From Pseudovibrio zosterae (GTDB lineage Bacteria; Pseudomonadota; Alphaproteobacteria; Rhizobiales; Stappiaceae): a stretch of 64,000 bases of DNA. Below the pieces are notes generated by a model. It saw nothing but the letters and a program-made list of their open reading frames with translations. It did no database searches and was not told the DNA's origin. The DNA is taken from contig NZ_JAWXVZ010000009.1 of NCBI RefSeq assembly GCF_033843645.1, positions 62,001 through 126,000 of the forward strand. Reading direction: 5' to 3'. Below are positions 51,822 to 60,603 of the stretch, one piece after another (positions within the stretch are counted from its first letter, which is position 1; every line of letters begins with the position of its first letter). Position numbers and translations under genes: made by a program.

Positions 51822-52446
51822 TCAGCGCAGATCAACACCAAGTGAAAGCAGGGCCGAGGAAAAGCTCGGCCCCGGTGGCCTGGTCATTGTTGTGGGCCCA
51901 AGCGGAGCTGGCAAGGATTCCCTCATTGACGGTTTCAAGGCGGACGCCGAAGGCCACAACGAGCTGATGTTCGTGAAGCGCCTGATTACACGGCCTGCAG
52001 AAGCTGGCAGCGAAGACCACGAAGAAGTCGGCTATTCTGAACTGGAAGCGATGATCAAGAAGGACGAAGTGGCTCTCTCATGGGCCGCACACAACCTTCT
52101 CTATGCGCTACCAAAATCGGTTGATGCCCACATTGCAGCTGGCAGTGTCGCAATCGCCAACGGCTCTCGCAGGATCATTCCATATGCTCTGCTCAAGTAT
52201 GAGCATGTACTGGTGGTGCATATAACCGCTCCAGTGGAAGTGCTTGCAGAACGGTTGGCCCAGCGCGGCCGCGAAACCGCAGAGGACATCGCCAACCGTT
52301 TGAAGCGTGCCGAAATGACTTTTGGCTCGGCTCCCAATGTGGCCCGGATCGAGAACGTGGGCTCCATCGAAGAAGGTGTCCGCAAGCTTTCAGAGGCGAT
52401 CAGCGCCTTCTACGCGCCGTTCAAGGGTCAGTTTCTAGAGGCCTGA
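51811..52446 (+). CDS. phnN: Ribose 1,5-bisphosphate phosphokinase PhnN
   Basis: A 211-residue kinase of the guanylate-kinase-like fold that turns ribose 1,5-bisphosphate into PRPP. P-loop: IVVGPSGAGKDSLIDGF. Also seen: VKRLITRPAEAGSEDHEEVGYSELEAMI and SWAAHNLLYALPKSVDAHIAAG, VAIANGSRRIIPYAL. The start is GTG 51811, preceded by GAGGG and overlapping phnM by 11 bases; the open frame reaches back further but would lie in the phnM sequence. Last gene of the phn run. Its 3' end overlaps the convergent tetR gene by 19 bases. Confidence 0.93.
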   Translation: MLPDQRRSTPSESRAEEKLGPGGLVIVVGPSGAGKDSLIDGFKADAEGHNELMFVKRLITRPAEAGSEDHEEVGYSELEAMIKKDEVALSWAAHNLLYALPKSVDAHIAAGSVAIANGSRRIIPYALLKYEHVLVVHITAPVEVLAERLAQRGRETAEDIANRLKRAEMTFGSAPNVARIENVGSIEEGVRKLSEAISAFYAPFKGQFLEA

Positions 52447-53096
52447 TCCTTGAAAGCCTCTGCGCCAAGCAGCAATGCGTGAATGTTGGCAATCAAGGCT
52501 TGTTCAAAATCAACTTTGAGGCGGGAAAATTCCGCCTCAGCCATCACCTTTTCAAGCTCGGCGCAGGGGTGGGTCACGGGCCACAGGCCGGCGACGACCG
52601 CATTGACGCTGAAGATCAGGCTCTCACACTGCGCCCGCTCAAGATGGGGCTGCGCTTTATGGAGCGCGCTGGAAGCACGAGTGATAACCTCGAGCAACAC
52701 CCGCTTGAAGGCCCTGAGCCCTTCCTGACTGACGTTGTGCTCCAAAGTGGGAGCCAGTTCGGTCAGCAACAGGCACGTTCTAGAACTGCCGCAATAGCCG
52801 CGAGCGAGCAACACTGCTGTCTCCTCGGCAGACATCGGACCCGTGACCGCCTGTTCCAGCGCAACCAACATGGCATTGAGATCAGCAAGCAGCAGCTGAA
52901 GCATGATGTCTTCACGGCTTTCGAAGTAGCGATAGACATTGGACTTAACGACGCCCGCCTTCTCCGCAATGCGTTTCAGCGTAACAGCTTGCATTCCCTC
53001 TTCCTTCAGCAACTCCCCCGCTGCTGCAAGAAGGTCTTTTGTGCGCTGAGCTTTCGCCGCCGCTGTTCGAGCTCGCTTGAATTCAACCTCTGCCAT
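52428..53096 (-). CDS. TetR-family repressor
   Basis: A 222-residue TetR regulator. The HTH lies in RTKDLLAAAGELLKEEGMQAVTLKRIAEKAGVVKSNVYRYFESREDIMLQLLLADL (about 18-72), with a helical ligand domain after about 80. Its 19-base overlap with the convergent phnN end is probably incidental. It is divergent from a two-subunit molybdenum hydroxylase, and the gap between them holds two near-identical inverted 17-bp elements, so autoregulation and repression of the hydroxylase are likely. Its natural ligand is unknown. Confidence 0.92.
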   Translation of the reverse strand: MAEVEFKRARTAAAKAQRTKDLLAAAGELLKEEGMQAVTLKRIAEKAGVVKSNVYRYFESREDIMLQLLLADLNAMLVALEQAVTGPMSAEETAVLLARGYCGSSRTCLLLTELAPTLEHNVSQEGLRAFKRVLLEVITRASSALHKAQPHLERAQCESLIFSVNAVVAGLWPVTHPCAELEKVMAEAEFSRLKVDFEQALIANIHALLLGAEAFKDQASRN

Positions 53097-53132
53097 GAAG
53101 CTGGAATACGCTCGCTTGCCGCCGCTGTCAAT

Positions 53133-53149
53133 AAGTGACCCCTGTTCAC
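53133..53149. promoter_or_regulatory. TetR operator candidate O1
   Basis: AAGTGACCCCTGTTCAC. It is itself partly palindromic (GTGA...TTCAC), and the same 17-mer in reverse orientation, 15 of 17 bases identical, recurs 50 bases away at 53183-53199. Confidence 0.75.
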
Positions 53150-53152
53150 CTA

Positions 53153-53180
53153 TTGACTCCTTCGCAAGATCACGTAGCTT
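53153..53180 (+). promoter_or_regulatory. Candidate promoter of the molybdenum hydroxylase genes
   Basis: TTGACT (53153-53158) and TAGCTT (53175-53180) are spaced by 16 bases. It lies exactly between the two TetR operator candidates, with the second one where the transcription start would be. Confidence 0.5.
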
Positions 53181-53182
53181 TA

Positions 53183-53199
53183 GTGAACAAGAGTCACTT
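53183..53199. promoter_or_regulatory. TetR operator candidate O2
   Basis: GTGAACAAGAGTCACTT, the inverse of O1 with two changes. It overlaps the expected start of transcription of the hydroxylase operon and lies 20 bases upstream of the small-subunit ATG. Confidence 0.75.
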
Positions 53200-53218
53200 A
53201 TAGCCGGAGATGGAAGCC

Positions 53219-53671
53219 ATGAAGTTGACCGTGAATGGAACCGACTATGAGGTCGATGCAGATCCAGAGATGCCCTTGCTATGGGTGCTACGCGATATCC
53301 TGAATATCAAAGGCCCCAAGTTTGGGTGCGGTGTGGCCGCCTGCGGTTCATGCACGGTCTTGATTGATGGCTTCCCCGTTCGGTCCTGCTCGCAAGCCGT
53401 GGCGGATACTGAAGGCGCGATAACCACCATCGAAGGGCTGGAGCAGAACGGCAATTTGCACCCGGTACAGGAAGCTTGGATGCGCCATGCCGTACCGCAA
53501 TGCGGCTACTGCCAATCTGGTCAGATCCTGGCAGCGGTTGCCTTGCTTGATGAAACTCCCGACCCCACGGATGAGGACATCGACAACGCCATGACCAACC
53601 TGTGTCGTTGTGGAACCTACCCCATGATCAAGGCGGCGATCAAAGACGCTGCCAAAGCCCAAGGCGCGTAA
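53219..53671 (+). CDS. Molybdenum hydroxylase small subunit, [2Fe-2S] (IorA-type)
   Basis: A 150-residue iron-sulfur subunit. The start at 53219 (MKLTVNGTDYEV) is the family start; ATG 53210 is in frame but too close to GGAG. The plant-type cluster is bound by KFGCGVAACGSCTVLIDG and a later Cys in VRSCSQAV, the second cluster by CGYCQSGQI and NLCRCGTY. It passes electrons from the molybdenum centre of the adjacent large subunit. No signal peptide is present, so export would rely on the Tat signal of the partner. Substrate class is aldehyde or N-heteroaromatic; not resolved here. Confidence 0.94.
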   Translation: MKLTVNGTDYEVDADPEMPLLWVLRDILNIKGPKFGCGVAACGSCTVLIDGFPVRSCSQAVADTEGAITTIEGLEQNGNLHPVQEAWMRHAVPQCGYCQSGQILAAVALLDETPDPTDEDIDNAMTNLCRCGTYPMIKAAIKDAAKAQGA

Positions 53672-53684
53672 GGAGGGTTGATCA

Positions 53685-55967
53685 ATGAGCAAACTTGGAA
53701 AGATCACCCGTCGCTCCTTCCTCGGTTTTGCGGCCCTTGCTGCTGGCGGCGTCGCAATCGGTTATTACTTCTACCAAAAGCCGCATGCTAATCCGCTGGA
53801 TGCCCGCAAAGCTGAGGGAGATGCCGTCTTCAACCCTTATGTCACCATCAGCAAAGAGGGGGCGATTACCATCATCACCCCACGGGCAGAAATGGGTCAG
53901 GGCACACAAACCACACTCGCCGCTCTGGTGGCTGAAGAGCTTGAGGTCTCGCTGGATCAGATCAAGGTGGAACATGGCCCGGCAAGCGCCGCCTACTACA
54001 ACTCTGCCATGTTCATGGAAGGAGGCCCCTTCGCAGCCTTCGACACCAGCTTGCTTGCAGAAAGTGCGCGCGAAACCATGGGCGTAGCCGCGAAGTTCCT
54101 GGGCGTTCAAGTTACAGGTGGTTCCTCCGCCATGATTGATGCCTTTCAGAAGATGAGGGAGGCAGGAGCTGCAGCGCGTACAATCTTGGTTCAGGCAGCA
54201 GCGGTCCAGTGGGATGTGGCACCGGAGGGCTTGAAGGCCGAGAACGGCGTGATAACCAATCCTCAGTCTGGGGAAAGTGTGCGCTATGCGGAAGTCGCAG
54301 CATTGGCCGCGGAACTAACTCCGCCATCAGACATCAAGTTGAAATCTCCTCGGGACTGGAAGCTGCTGGGCAAGTCGCAACCGCGTGTAGAGCTGCGCGA
54401 GAAGGTAACCGGCGCTCCGATTTACGGCATCGACGTGGAATTGCCGGAGATGCTTTATGCAACGGTTCGCATGTCTCCTCGGTTCGGCGCAGCCGTAAAG
54501 ACCCATGACCCGGCACCTGCGCTGCAAATACGGGGAGTGGAGAAGGTGATACCGCTGAGCTCTCGATATGGACATGGCCTTGCAGTCATTGCCACCAACA
54601 CCTGGGCAGCATTCAAAGGTGCAGACGCCATCAAAGTCGTATGGGAAGAGGCTGAGTATCCGGCGGATACCGAGGGCATGCGACGACGTTTCATGGCTGC
54701 ACTCAATCAAGACGCTTCGTTTTCCCTTGGCGGCTCCGGAGATCCAGCGGGTGTACTCTCGCAAACACCTGAAGATCGGCGTCTGGAAGTCACGTACGAA
54801 GTCCCTTTCTTGGCCCATGCAACCATGGAGCCCATGAACGCCACGGCCCAATGGCGCGGTGAGACGCTCGAAATCTGGTGCCCTAACCAGACCCCAACAA
54901 TGGTGAGGCATGTATGCGCCAGCCATTTTGGCATTGAAGGCGAGAACATCATCGTCAACACCACGCACCTTGGCGGGGGCTTTGGTCGCCGCCTTGAAGT
55001 GGATTATGCCCTTTATGCGGCAATCGTCGCGAAAGAAACCGATGGGCGTCCGGTCAAGGTAACGTGGACCCGTGAAGAAGACACCCGCCACGATGCTTAT
55101 CGGCCAATGGCAGTCGCCAGGTATCGCGGTGCTTTGACGGAACAGGGCAATTTAAGTGCCGTTGACGTGGACGTTGCGGTGCCGCCTCTATTCAAGAAAG
55201 TGGTGGGGCGCTTGTTTCCGGGCGTGCCGCTGGCAGGGCCTGACAAACTGCTTTTAGAGGGTGCCTACGACCAACCTACCACGATTGAGAACAGGCGCTA
55301 TGCGGCCCACGAGGTGGACCTGCCCATTCCTATTGGCTTTTGGCGTTCGGTTGGCAACTCCTACAACGGCTTTTTTCACGAGAGCTTTATCGATGAAGCG
55401 GCACACAAAGCTGGCAAAGACCCCTTGGCGTTCCGGCTGACCATGATGAACGACGAAGAACATGCCCCGGCCAAAGGCGTTCTTCGAAAGGTTGCCGAGA
55501 TCTCCGAGTGGGGCTCACCTCTTTCCGCGGGGAAAGGACGCGGCATTGCCCATACGATTTCATTCGGCACATGGGTAGCTCAGGTGGTGCAGGTGGATGT
55601 ATCAGATGGATACGTCACCATTGAGAAAGTGTGGTGCGTTGCAGACCCGGGCCTCGTGCTTGATCCTGCAAACTTCAAGGCGCAGCTCATCTCAGGGGCC
55701 ATCTTCGGCCTGAGTCAGGCGCTTGGTCAGGAAATTACCTTTAGCAACGGAGAGGTGGAGCAGTCCAACTTCTTCGATTTTGATGCAATGCGCATGCATC
55801 AAACGCCAGTGTTTCACATTGAGCTGTTGGAGAATTCACCCCACATGGGCGGAGCAGGCGAACCCGGCACCCCGCCCGCACCAGCTGCGCTGGCGAACGC
55901 CATCTTCGCGGCAACCGGCAAGCGCATCCGCACCATGCCACTGAGCAAAGAAATCGACTTCACGTGA
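53685..55967 (+). CDS. Molybdenum hydroxylase large subunit (IorB-type, Tat signal)
   Basis: A 760-residue molybdopterin-cytosine-dinucleotide subunit of the xanthine-oxidase family, in the isoquinoline 1-oxidoreductase-like branch. Tat signal: TRRSFLGFAALAAGG (about 8-22), so the mature enzyme acts in the periplasm. Cofactor and active-site segments seen are TPRAEMGQGTQTTLAALVAEEL, GGGFGRRLEVDYA, TWTREEDTRHD, GFWRSVGNSYNGFFHESFIDE, and near the C-terminus PHMGGAGEPGTPPAPAALANAIFAATGKRIR, where Glu is the expected catalytic base. It is 13 bases downstream of the small subunit. A terminator follows. No cytochrome subunit is adjacent. Confidence 0.93.
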   Translation: MSKLGKITRRSFLGFAALAAGGVAIGYYFYQKPHANPLDARKAEGDAVFNPYVTISKEGAITIITPRAEMGQGTQTTLAALVAEELEVSLDQIKVEHGPASAAYYNSAMFMEGGPFAAFDTSLLAESARETMGVAAKFLGVQVTGGSSAMIDAFQKMREAGAAARTILVQAAAVQWDVAPEGLKAENGVITNPQSGESVRYAEVAALAAELTPPSDIKLKSPRDWKLLGKSQPRVELREKVTGAPIYGIDVELPEMLYATVRMSPRFGAAVKTHDPAPALQIRGVEKVIPLSSRYGHGLAVIATNTWAAFKGADAIKVVWEEAEYPADTEGMRRRFMAALNQDASFSLGGSGDPAGVLSQTPEDRRLEVTYEVPFLAHATMEPMNATAQWRGETLEIWCPNQTPTMVRHVCASHFGIEGENIIVNTTHLGGGFGRRLEVDYALYAAIVAKETDGRPVKVTWTREEDTRHDAYRPMAVARYRGALTEQGNLSAVDVDVAVPPLFKKVVGRLFPGVPLAGPDKLLLEGAYDQPTTIENRRYAAHEVDLPIPIGFWRSVGNSYNGFFHESFIDEAAHKAGKDPLAFRLTMMNDEEHAPAKGVLRKVAEISEWGSPLSAGKGRGIAHTISFGTWVAQVVQVDVSDGYVTIEKVWCVADPGLVLDPANFKAQLISGAIFGLSQALGQEITFSNGEVEQSNFFDFDAMRMHQTPVFHIELLENSPHMGGAGEPGTPPAPAALANAIFAATGKRIRTMPLSKEIDFT

Positions 55968-55969
55968 CA

Positions 55970-56005
55970 AAAAGGCCAGCGAGAAATCCATGCCGCTGGC
56001 CTTTT
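55970..56005. terminator. Bidirectional terminator
   Basis: AAAAGGCCAGCG and CGCTGGCCTTTT are perfect 12-bp inverted arms with a 12-base loop, T-rich on the far side of each strand. It ends the hydroxylase operon and the convergent AsmA gene. Confidence 0.88.
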
Positions 56006-56027
56006 CATTCAAACCTTGGTCTCGCCA

Positions 56028-58904
56028 TTACTGTCCGGTCAAGAACCCTGCTGGCAAACCAAACCCTTCTTCCAAAGTGCTAAGTGCGTCCTCTGCATCC
56101 GCCTCGCCTGAAGCAATGCCTTCAACACTGATCGTCTCTGGTGCTGAGCCGGGCTCCCGAGGTTCGGCGTACAGCTCGTCTGAGGCGGTGGCTGGATCCG
56201 GAGCCGCAGTGTCCGCAGCGGTTTCCGGCTGTAAAGCGCCAGCGTTCCCATCAGTCTGCGGCTTCTGCAAAGGCACAACCGGACCATCCCGCGTGATAAC
56301 CGCGCCATCGATGCCATTGGGTACAGAAGCAGTCGCAACCGGTTCGGCAGGCTCGGCCACAGGGGCCAGCTGTTCGGCCTTGGCCTGCAAAGCCAAGCGT
56401 GCACGCAGTTTAGCCGCAACGGTGTTCTTCACCCTTTCATTGACAGGGGCAAGACTGGCAGAAGCTGCCGCCTCTCCCGGTGTACCAATGGCAAAACTCG
56501 GACGCATCAGCGTCCCTGCAACAGCCACATGCGGGTGATCATCCTCAGATGAAGAAGCCTGTTCCGCGCCTTCCAGCAGGCTCGGTTGCAAGTCCCACTC
56601 GACACGACCATCGCTCAGGTTCACCTCCCCGCTGCCCTCAATAAGGGCCGCATCGCTCATGAAGGTGAGCCCCTGAAATTGCGCCCGGCCCTGACCGAAC
56701 ATTACATCAGCGCCCCAAGTGCGGAAACTCGTCTGGCTGCCTTCTGTCAAAGGCCAGCCGCGCACAGGCTCGGCGCTCAACGAGGCAATCATGGAATTCA
56801 AATCAAGATCATAAAGCACGCCGCTGCCCAGTTGGAAGCTAACGGCGCCATCCATGTTCTTCCAGAGCTTCTCGAGTGCCTCCCCTTCAGAAGCAATGCT
56901 CATGACCGCATTGAGCGCACCATCAACCCGGGGCAGATCAGAAACCGCTGCAAAGAAGGGCGCAGCATTCACATTGCTAACGGTCAGGTCAGCGGTAAAC
57001 TGCGGCTCAACTGTCGCACCGTTGAGCAAGAGCGTGCCGGTCACATCACCGCCGTAGAGCTGCAACTTGTTCAGCTCCACATCAACGCGGCCCGCCTCAG
57101 AAGTGGCGCGCAGGACACCCTGTTGTCCGCGCAAATCCCCGGCTGAGAACCGATCAAACGCCAGCGACAAGTCCACGTCCACATTGCGCAGCACGGAAAA
57201 ATCATAGGGGCGTTCTGCCCCACCAACGGCAAGACTTCCATCGCGGGTCAGCAGGTGGTCGAGTTGCAGCTCTGAAAGCGCATATCGACCTGTTAGCTTG
57301 GGCCGCTCCCCCTGCTCGATGCGACCACCACCCTCGACACGCAAGTCATCCAGAAACAGCTCAACATCTCGGTAATTCAGGGAATCGCCTTCACTGGCGA
57401 AATGCCCGGAAACACGCAGTCGATCTCCGCGAAGATAGTCTGGCAAACGCTTGCCATACCACCGGGTGAACTCAGGCAGATCTTCTGTTGAGAAGGAAAT
57501 ACGGCCCTCCGCTCGGCGAATGTCTTCAAGGCTTCCAGAAAGGCCGCCGGTAAATCGCTCGGTGGCAAACTTGAGGTCCGCAAAGCCTCCGTTCCCTACC
57601 TCACCTTCAATAGCGAGCGGCTCCCCGCGCCAACGCGCGCTTCCCGTTATCAAGGTCGGCGCATTGAGACCGGAAAACTGAATATCCAAATCAATGTCAT
57701 CAAGCGCTTCGTGTTGCCCCTCAACGCTGAGCATAGAAGGAAGGGCAATTTCAGAGATACGCCCATTGCGCACCTGAGCGGTTCCGAGAAGCTCCATCCT
57801 GTCTTGAAGCTGCGCAATGTCATGACCTACAGCAAGGTAGGACAGATCAACTTCAGCGATACCCGACCCGGGCTGCTCAATACCTGCCAATCTGAGAATT
57901 GTTTCAAACGGTACGGCATCCCCATTCAGAGACCCCTTCAGTTCGATACCGTCTTCCAAATAAGTCGCCTGCGCTTCCCCGGTCAGATCCAATCCATTGA
58001 CAGCACCTTTGAGGCCGCGCGTTCGAACACCGGTCGAGGAGAACTGAACCTGCGTATCAATGGAGTAGCTTTCCAGCCCTTCGGCAACGTCAAAGCCCAA
58101 CAGCCCAGCAGCTTGGGAAAGCGAGTTACCAGCTCCCGTAACCTTCAGCGAGCCAACAGGTGCATCCTTGTAAGCGAGTTGCCCTGCCGCGTTTACTGAC
58201 AAGGCCTCCCCGCTTTTGAGTTCCGCGCTCACTGAAGTCGCAGTTCCGCTCAAAAAGCCAGGCAGCGAACCAAGATGCGCTGACAGGCTGTAGGCTGTGT
58301 TGTGATGACTGGCAGAGCCGTTGATTTCCAATGCAGCAGACCCACCACTCACACCGCCTGAGAGCTGCAGGTTCGTCAACTCAAAGCGCAGGTCACGCCC
58401 CTGATCGCGATAATCCAGGCGCCCGCCATTGACAACAAACTGCGATATGCCAGCCTGCTGAAGTCTTGAAATGGCAGAGGCCCAAGCGCTTGCCTCAGGT
58501 GTGCTCTTCAAAAGCGCTGCGTGCGGTTGCCAGCTGCGGGTACCACCGCGCGAAACTTCAAGGAACAAGTCCGCGTCATTTAGTTCAATGGAGTTGATGG
58601 ACGGACTTCCCGTGAACAGCCCCAGCCAGCCTATGCCGAAATCAACACGGCCTACCTGCGCAAACTCAACACCGTCTGCGGCGGCCACCCCCGCAATGCC
58701 CACGTTTTCGACTTGAAGCACCGGGGCGGGAAATACGCCAACCGTTGTGCGCCCATCCAGACGGACCTGCCAGCCTGTCGCTTTGGCGAGTTGCTCCTTG
58801 ACCAGCGTCTTGATCGCATCTTGAGGAACGAATTGCGGAGCAACAACCACACCGCCACCAAGCAGGACAGCCGCAATGCCTAACACTGGAACGATAGGTT
58901 TCAT
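56028..58904 (-). CDS. AsmA-family outer-membrane biogenesis protein
   Basis: A 958-residue AsmA-like protein anchored by one N-terminal span (about 1-22, KPIVPVLGIAAVLLGGGVVVAPQFV), with the bulk in the periplasm. AsmA elements: VKEQLAKATGWQVRLDGRTTVGVFPAPVLQVENVGIAG at the start and the C-terminal AsmA_2-like region with FFAAVSDLPRVDGALNAVMSI and DVMFGQGRAQFQGLTFMSDAALIEGSGEVNLSDGRVEWDLQPSL. The family forms long hydrophobic grooves that carry phospholipid between membranes. A long Ala/Pro/Glu-rich tail (about 830-958) is unusual and probably disordered. The true start is ATG 58904; a TTG four codons earlier is only formal. Confidence 0.9.
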   Translation of the reverse strand: MKPIVPVLGIAAVLLGGGVVVAPQFVPQDAIKTLVKEQLAKATGWQVRLDGRTTVGVFPAPVLQVENVGIAGVAAADGVEFAQVGRVDFGIGWLGLFTGSPSINSIELNDADLFLEVSRGGTRSWQPHAALLKSTPEASAWASAISRLQQAGISQFVVNGGRLDYRDQGRDLRFELTNLQLSGGVSGGSAALEINGSASHHNTAYSLSAHLGSLPGFLSGTATSVSAELKSGEALSVNAAGQLAYKDAPVGSLKVTGAGNSLSQAAGLLGFDVAEGLESYSIDTQVQFSSTGVRTRGLKGAVNGLDLTGEAQATYLEDGIELKGSLNGDAVPFETILRLAGIEQPGSGIAEVDLSYLAVGHDIAQLQDRMELLGTAQVRNGRISEIALPSMLSVEGQHEALDDIDLDIQFSGLNAPTLITGSARWRGEPLAIEGEVGNGGFADLKFATERFTGGLSGSLEDIRRAEGRISFSTEDLPEFTRWYGKRLPDYLRGDRLRVSGHFASEGDSLNYRDVELFLDDLRVEGGGRIEQGERPKLTGRYALSELQLDHLLTRDGSLAVGGAERPYDFSVLRNVDVDLSLAFDRFSAGDLRGQQGVLRATSEAGRVDVELNKLQLYGGDVTGTLLLNGATVEPQFTADLTVSNVNAAPFFAAVSDLPRVDGALNAVMSIASEGEALEKLWKNMDGAVSFQLGSGVLYDLDLNSMIASLSAEPVRGWPLTEGSQTSFRTWGADVMFGQGRAQFQGLTFMSDAALIEGSGEVNLSDGRVEWDLQPSLLEGAEQASSSEDDHPHVAVAGTLMRPSFAIGTPGEAAASASLAPVNERVKNTVAAKLRARLALQAKAEQLAPVAEPAEPVATASVPNGIDGAVITRDGPVVPLQKPQTDGNAGALQPETAADTAAPDPATASDELYAEPREPGSAPETISVEGIASGEADAEDALSTLEEGFGLPAGFLTGQ

Positions 58905-59276
58905 AAGCAGATACAAACTCGTTTAACAGAATTACCCTGAGCCACCTTTTAGCGCCACCAGATGACTTTTACAGCCCTCACAGGCCCTGAGAAAACGTCT
59001 AAAATAAGACTATGCGAACCTACCTAACATATTGAGCAGGTTTCCCAATGCCCCACTTCGCAGGGCCCGCAGAATAACAGGCCCTAACCAATAGAGCATT
59101 TACAACCCCCAGCGCCAGCCCCATTTAATTCTACAGATACCTAGATGATTCATCTGGTATTTGTCCAAAACGGCACAAAGAAAAACAAATATATGCCACT
59201 GGGCAATTTTAAATTTGGCAGGTTGGGAGCTCCGCGCTAGGTTGGCACTCTCAAGTGACTACTTTAGGCGACTTAT
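58905..59276 (+). other. Intergenic region between AsmA and TerB-like genes
   Basis: About 370 bases between divergent genes. No coding frame, hairpin or RNA gene is apparent. It should hold both promoters; I could not single out hexamers. Confidence 0.5.
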
Positions 59277-59738
59277 ATGCTGAACTCTCTGAAAAGCTTT
59301 TTAAAGGAAATCACGCTCGGCAAGCAGGAAAAGCTGCCCTATCAGGATGATGACCACCGTCTCGCTGCAGCGGCTTTGATGTTCCACATCATTGCTGTGG
59401 ATGGCGAAGTGGAAACTGAAGAGCTTTCGGCCCTCAACAAGACATTGAAAAATGCCTACAGCTTGTCTGAGGAAGAAACTGACAATCTCATCAAGCTCGC
59501 TAAAGAACGCGATGACGAGGCAGTGGACCTTTATGGTTTCACCTCTGTCCTGAAGCGCCAATTGAGCGAAGAGGAACGCGTCAAGGTCATCGAGATGATG
59601 TGGGAAATGGTTTTTGCCGACGGCTCAGTTCATGAGTTCGAGGACAACACCATTTGGCGGGTCGCAGAACTCCTGGGCGTTTCATCTCGCCAGCGCATGG
59701 AGCTGAAGAAACAAGTCAGCGAGCGTCACCAACAGTAG
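59277..59738 (+). CDS. TerB-like (tellurite-resistance/DjlA-like) helical protein
   Basis: A 153-residue soluble protein of the TerB family. Typical features: DDDHRLAAAALMFHIIAVDGEVETEELSALNKTLKNAYSLSEEETDNLI and VIEMMWEMVFADGSVHEFEDNTIWRVAELLGVSSRQRMELK. The two acidic repeats (AVDGEVETEE and FADGSVHEFE) are the metal-binding sites of the TerB fold. Such proteins are common singletons in alphaproteobacteria, with no tellurite role shown for most. It is 26 bases upstream of a glutamine amidotransferase-like gene and may be cotranscribed. Confidence 0.88.
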   Translation: MLNSLKSFLKEITLGKQEKLPYQDDDHRLAAAALMFHIIAVDGEVETEELSALNKTLKNAYSLSEEETDNLIKLAKERDDEAVDLYGFTSVLKRQLSEEERVKVIEMMWEMVFADGSVHEFEDNTIWRVAELLGVSSRQRMELKKQVSERHQQ

Positions 59739-59764
59739 ATAGCTTTAGGAAACATATTTTACCC

Positions 59765-60508
59765 ATGATCCAAGCAAAAAAGCCAAAGATCCTGATTGTC
59801 CTCCACCAGGAGACATCCACGCCCGGTCGGGTTGGTCAGGAGCTGGTCAAACGCGGCTTTCAACTGGACATCCGCAAGCCCCGTTTTGGAGACAGCCTGC
59901 CAAGCACGATGGACGGGCATGTTGGCGCGATCGTATTCGGCGGGCCCATGAGCGCCAATGACCCAGACGCCTTTATCTCCAAAGAAATCGACTGGATCGG
60001 CGTACCGCTGAAGGAAGAAAAACCGTTTCTTGGCATCTGTCTTGGAGCTCAAATGCTAAGCCGCCATCTCGGTGGCACAGTTACCTCTCACAAAGACGGC
60101 TTGGTGGAAATCGGCTACTACCCCATTGAAGCCACTGTTGAGGGCAAAACGCTCATGAAATGGCCGAACCGGGTCTACCAGTGGCACCGGGAGGGGTTCT
60201 CCCTGCCCACCGGAGCAACTCTGCTTGCAAAGGGGGCGACCTATCAAAATCAGGCCATGCGCGTGGGACCGAATGCATACGGCATACAATTTCATCCCGA
60301 GCTGACCTACCTGATGATGAACCGTTGGACCACACTTGCATCAGACCGCATGTCTCTGCCGGGGGCACAAGGGCGAAGGGATCACTTCAAAGGCCGCTTT
60401 GTCTTTGATCCGCCGCTTTTTCAGTGGCTGCAGGATTTCCTGGACATGTGGATCGGCACCGCCGATGCTCCAAAAAACCAGGCATGCCGCGATCTGATTG
60501 CCAGCTAG
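59765..60508 (+). CDS. Class I glutamine amidotransferase-like protein
   Basis: A 247-residue GATase1. The start at 59765 (MIQAKKPKILIVLHQE) removes an upstream in-frame extension that overlaps the TerB gene. The catalytic triad is visible: Cys in FLGICLGAQML (the nucleophile elbow), His in GIQFHPELT and the Glu two residues later. Other marks are AIVFGGPMSANDPDAFI and VYQWHREGFSLP. This matches the stand-alone GuaA-N-like group, whose amide acceptor is usually unknown. A strong terminator lies 40 bases after the stop. Confidence 0.88.
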   Translation: MIQAKKPKILIVLHQETSTPGRVGQELVKRGFQLDIRKPRFGDSLPSTMDGHVGAIVFGGPMSANDPDAFISKEIDWIGVPLKEEKPFLGICLGAQMLSRHLGGTVTSHKDGLVEIGYYPIEATVEGKTLMKWPNRVYQWHREGFSLPTGATLLAKGATYQNQAMRVGPNAYGIQFHPELTYLMMNRWTTLASDRMSLPGAQGRRDHFKGRFVFDPPLFQWLQDFLDMWIGTADAPKNQACRDLIAS

Positions 60509-60548
60509 ATTATGGGCCTCCGCCAGAGGTGAACATTTATGTAGATGC

Positions 60549-60579
60549 AAAAAAGGCCCACTTTAAAGCGGGCCTTTTT
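60549..60579. terminator. Bidirectional terminator
   Basis: AAAAAGGCCC and GGGCCTTTTT flank a loop containing an internal CTTTAAAG palindrome. It separates the amidotransferase gene from the convergent acetate-transporter gene. Confidence 0.9.
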
Positions 60580-60603
60580 CATATCATACCACCGGAAACA
60601 AGC

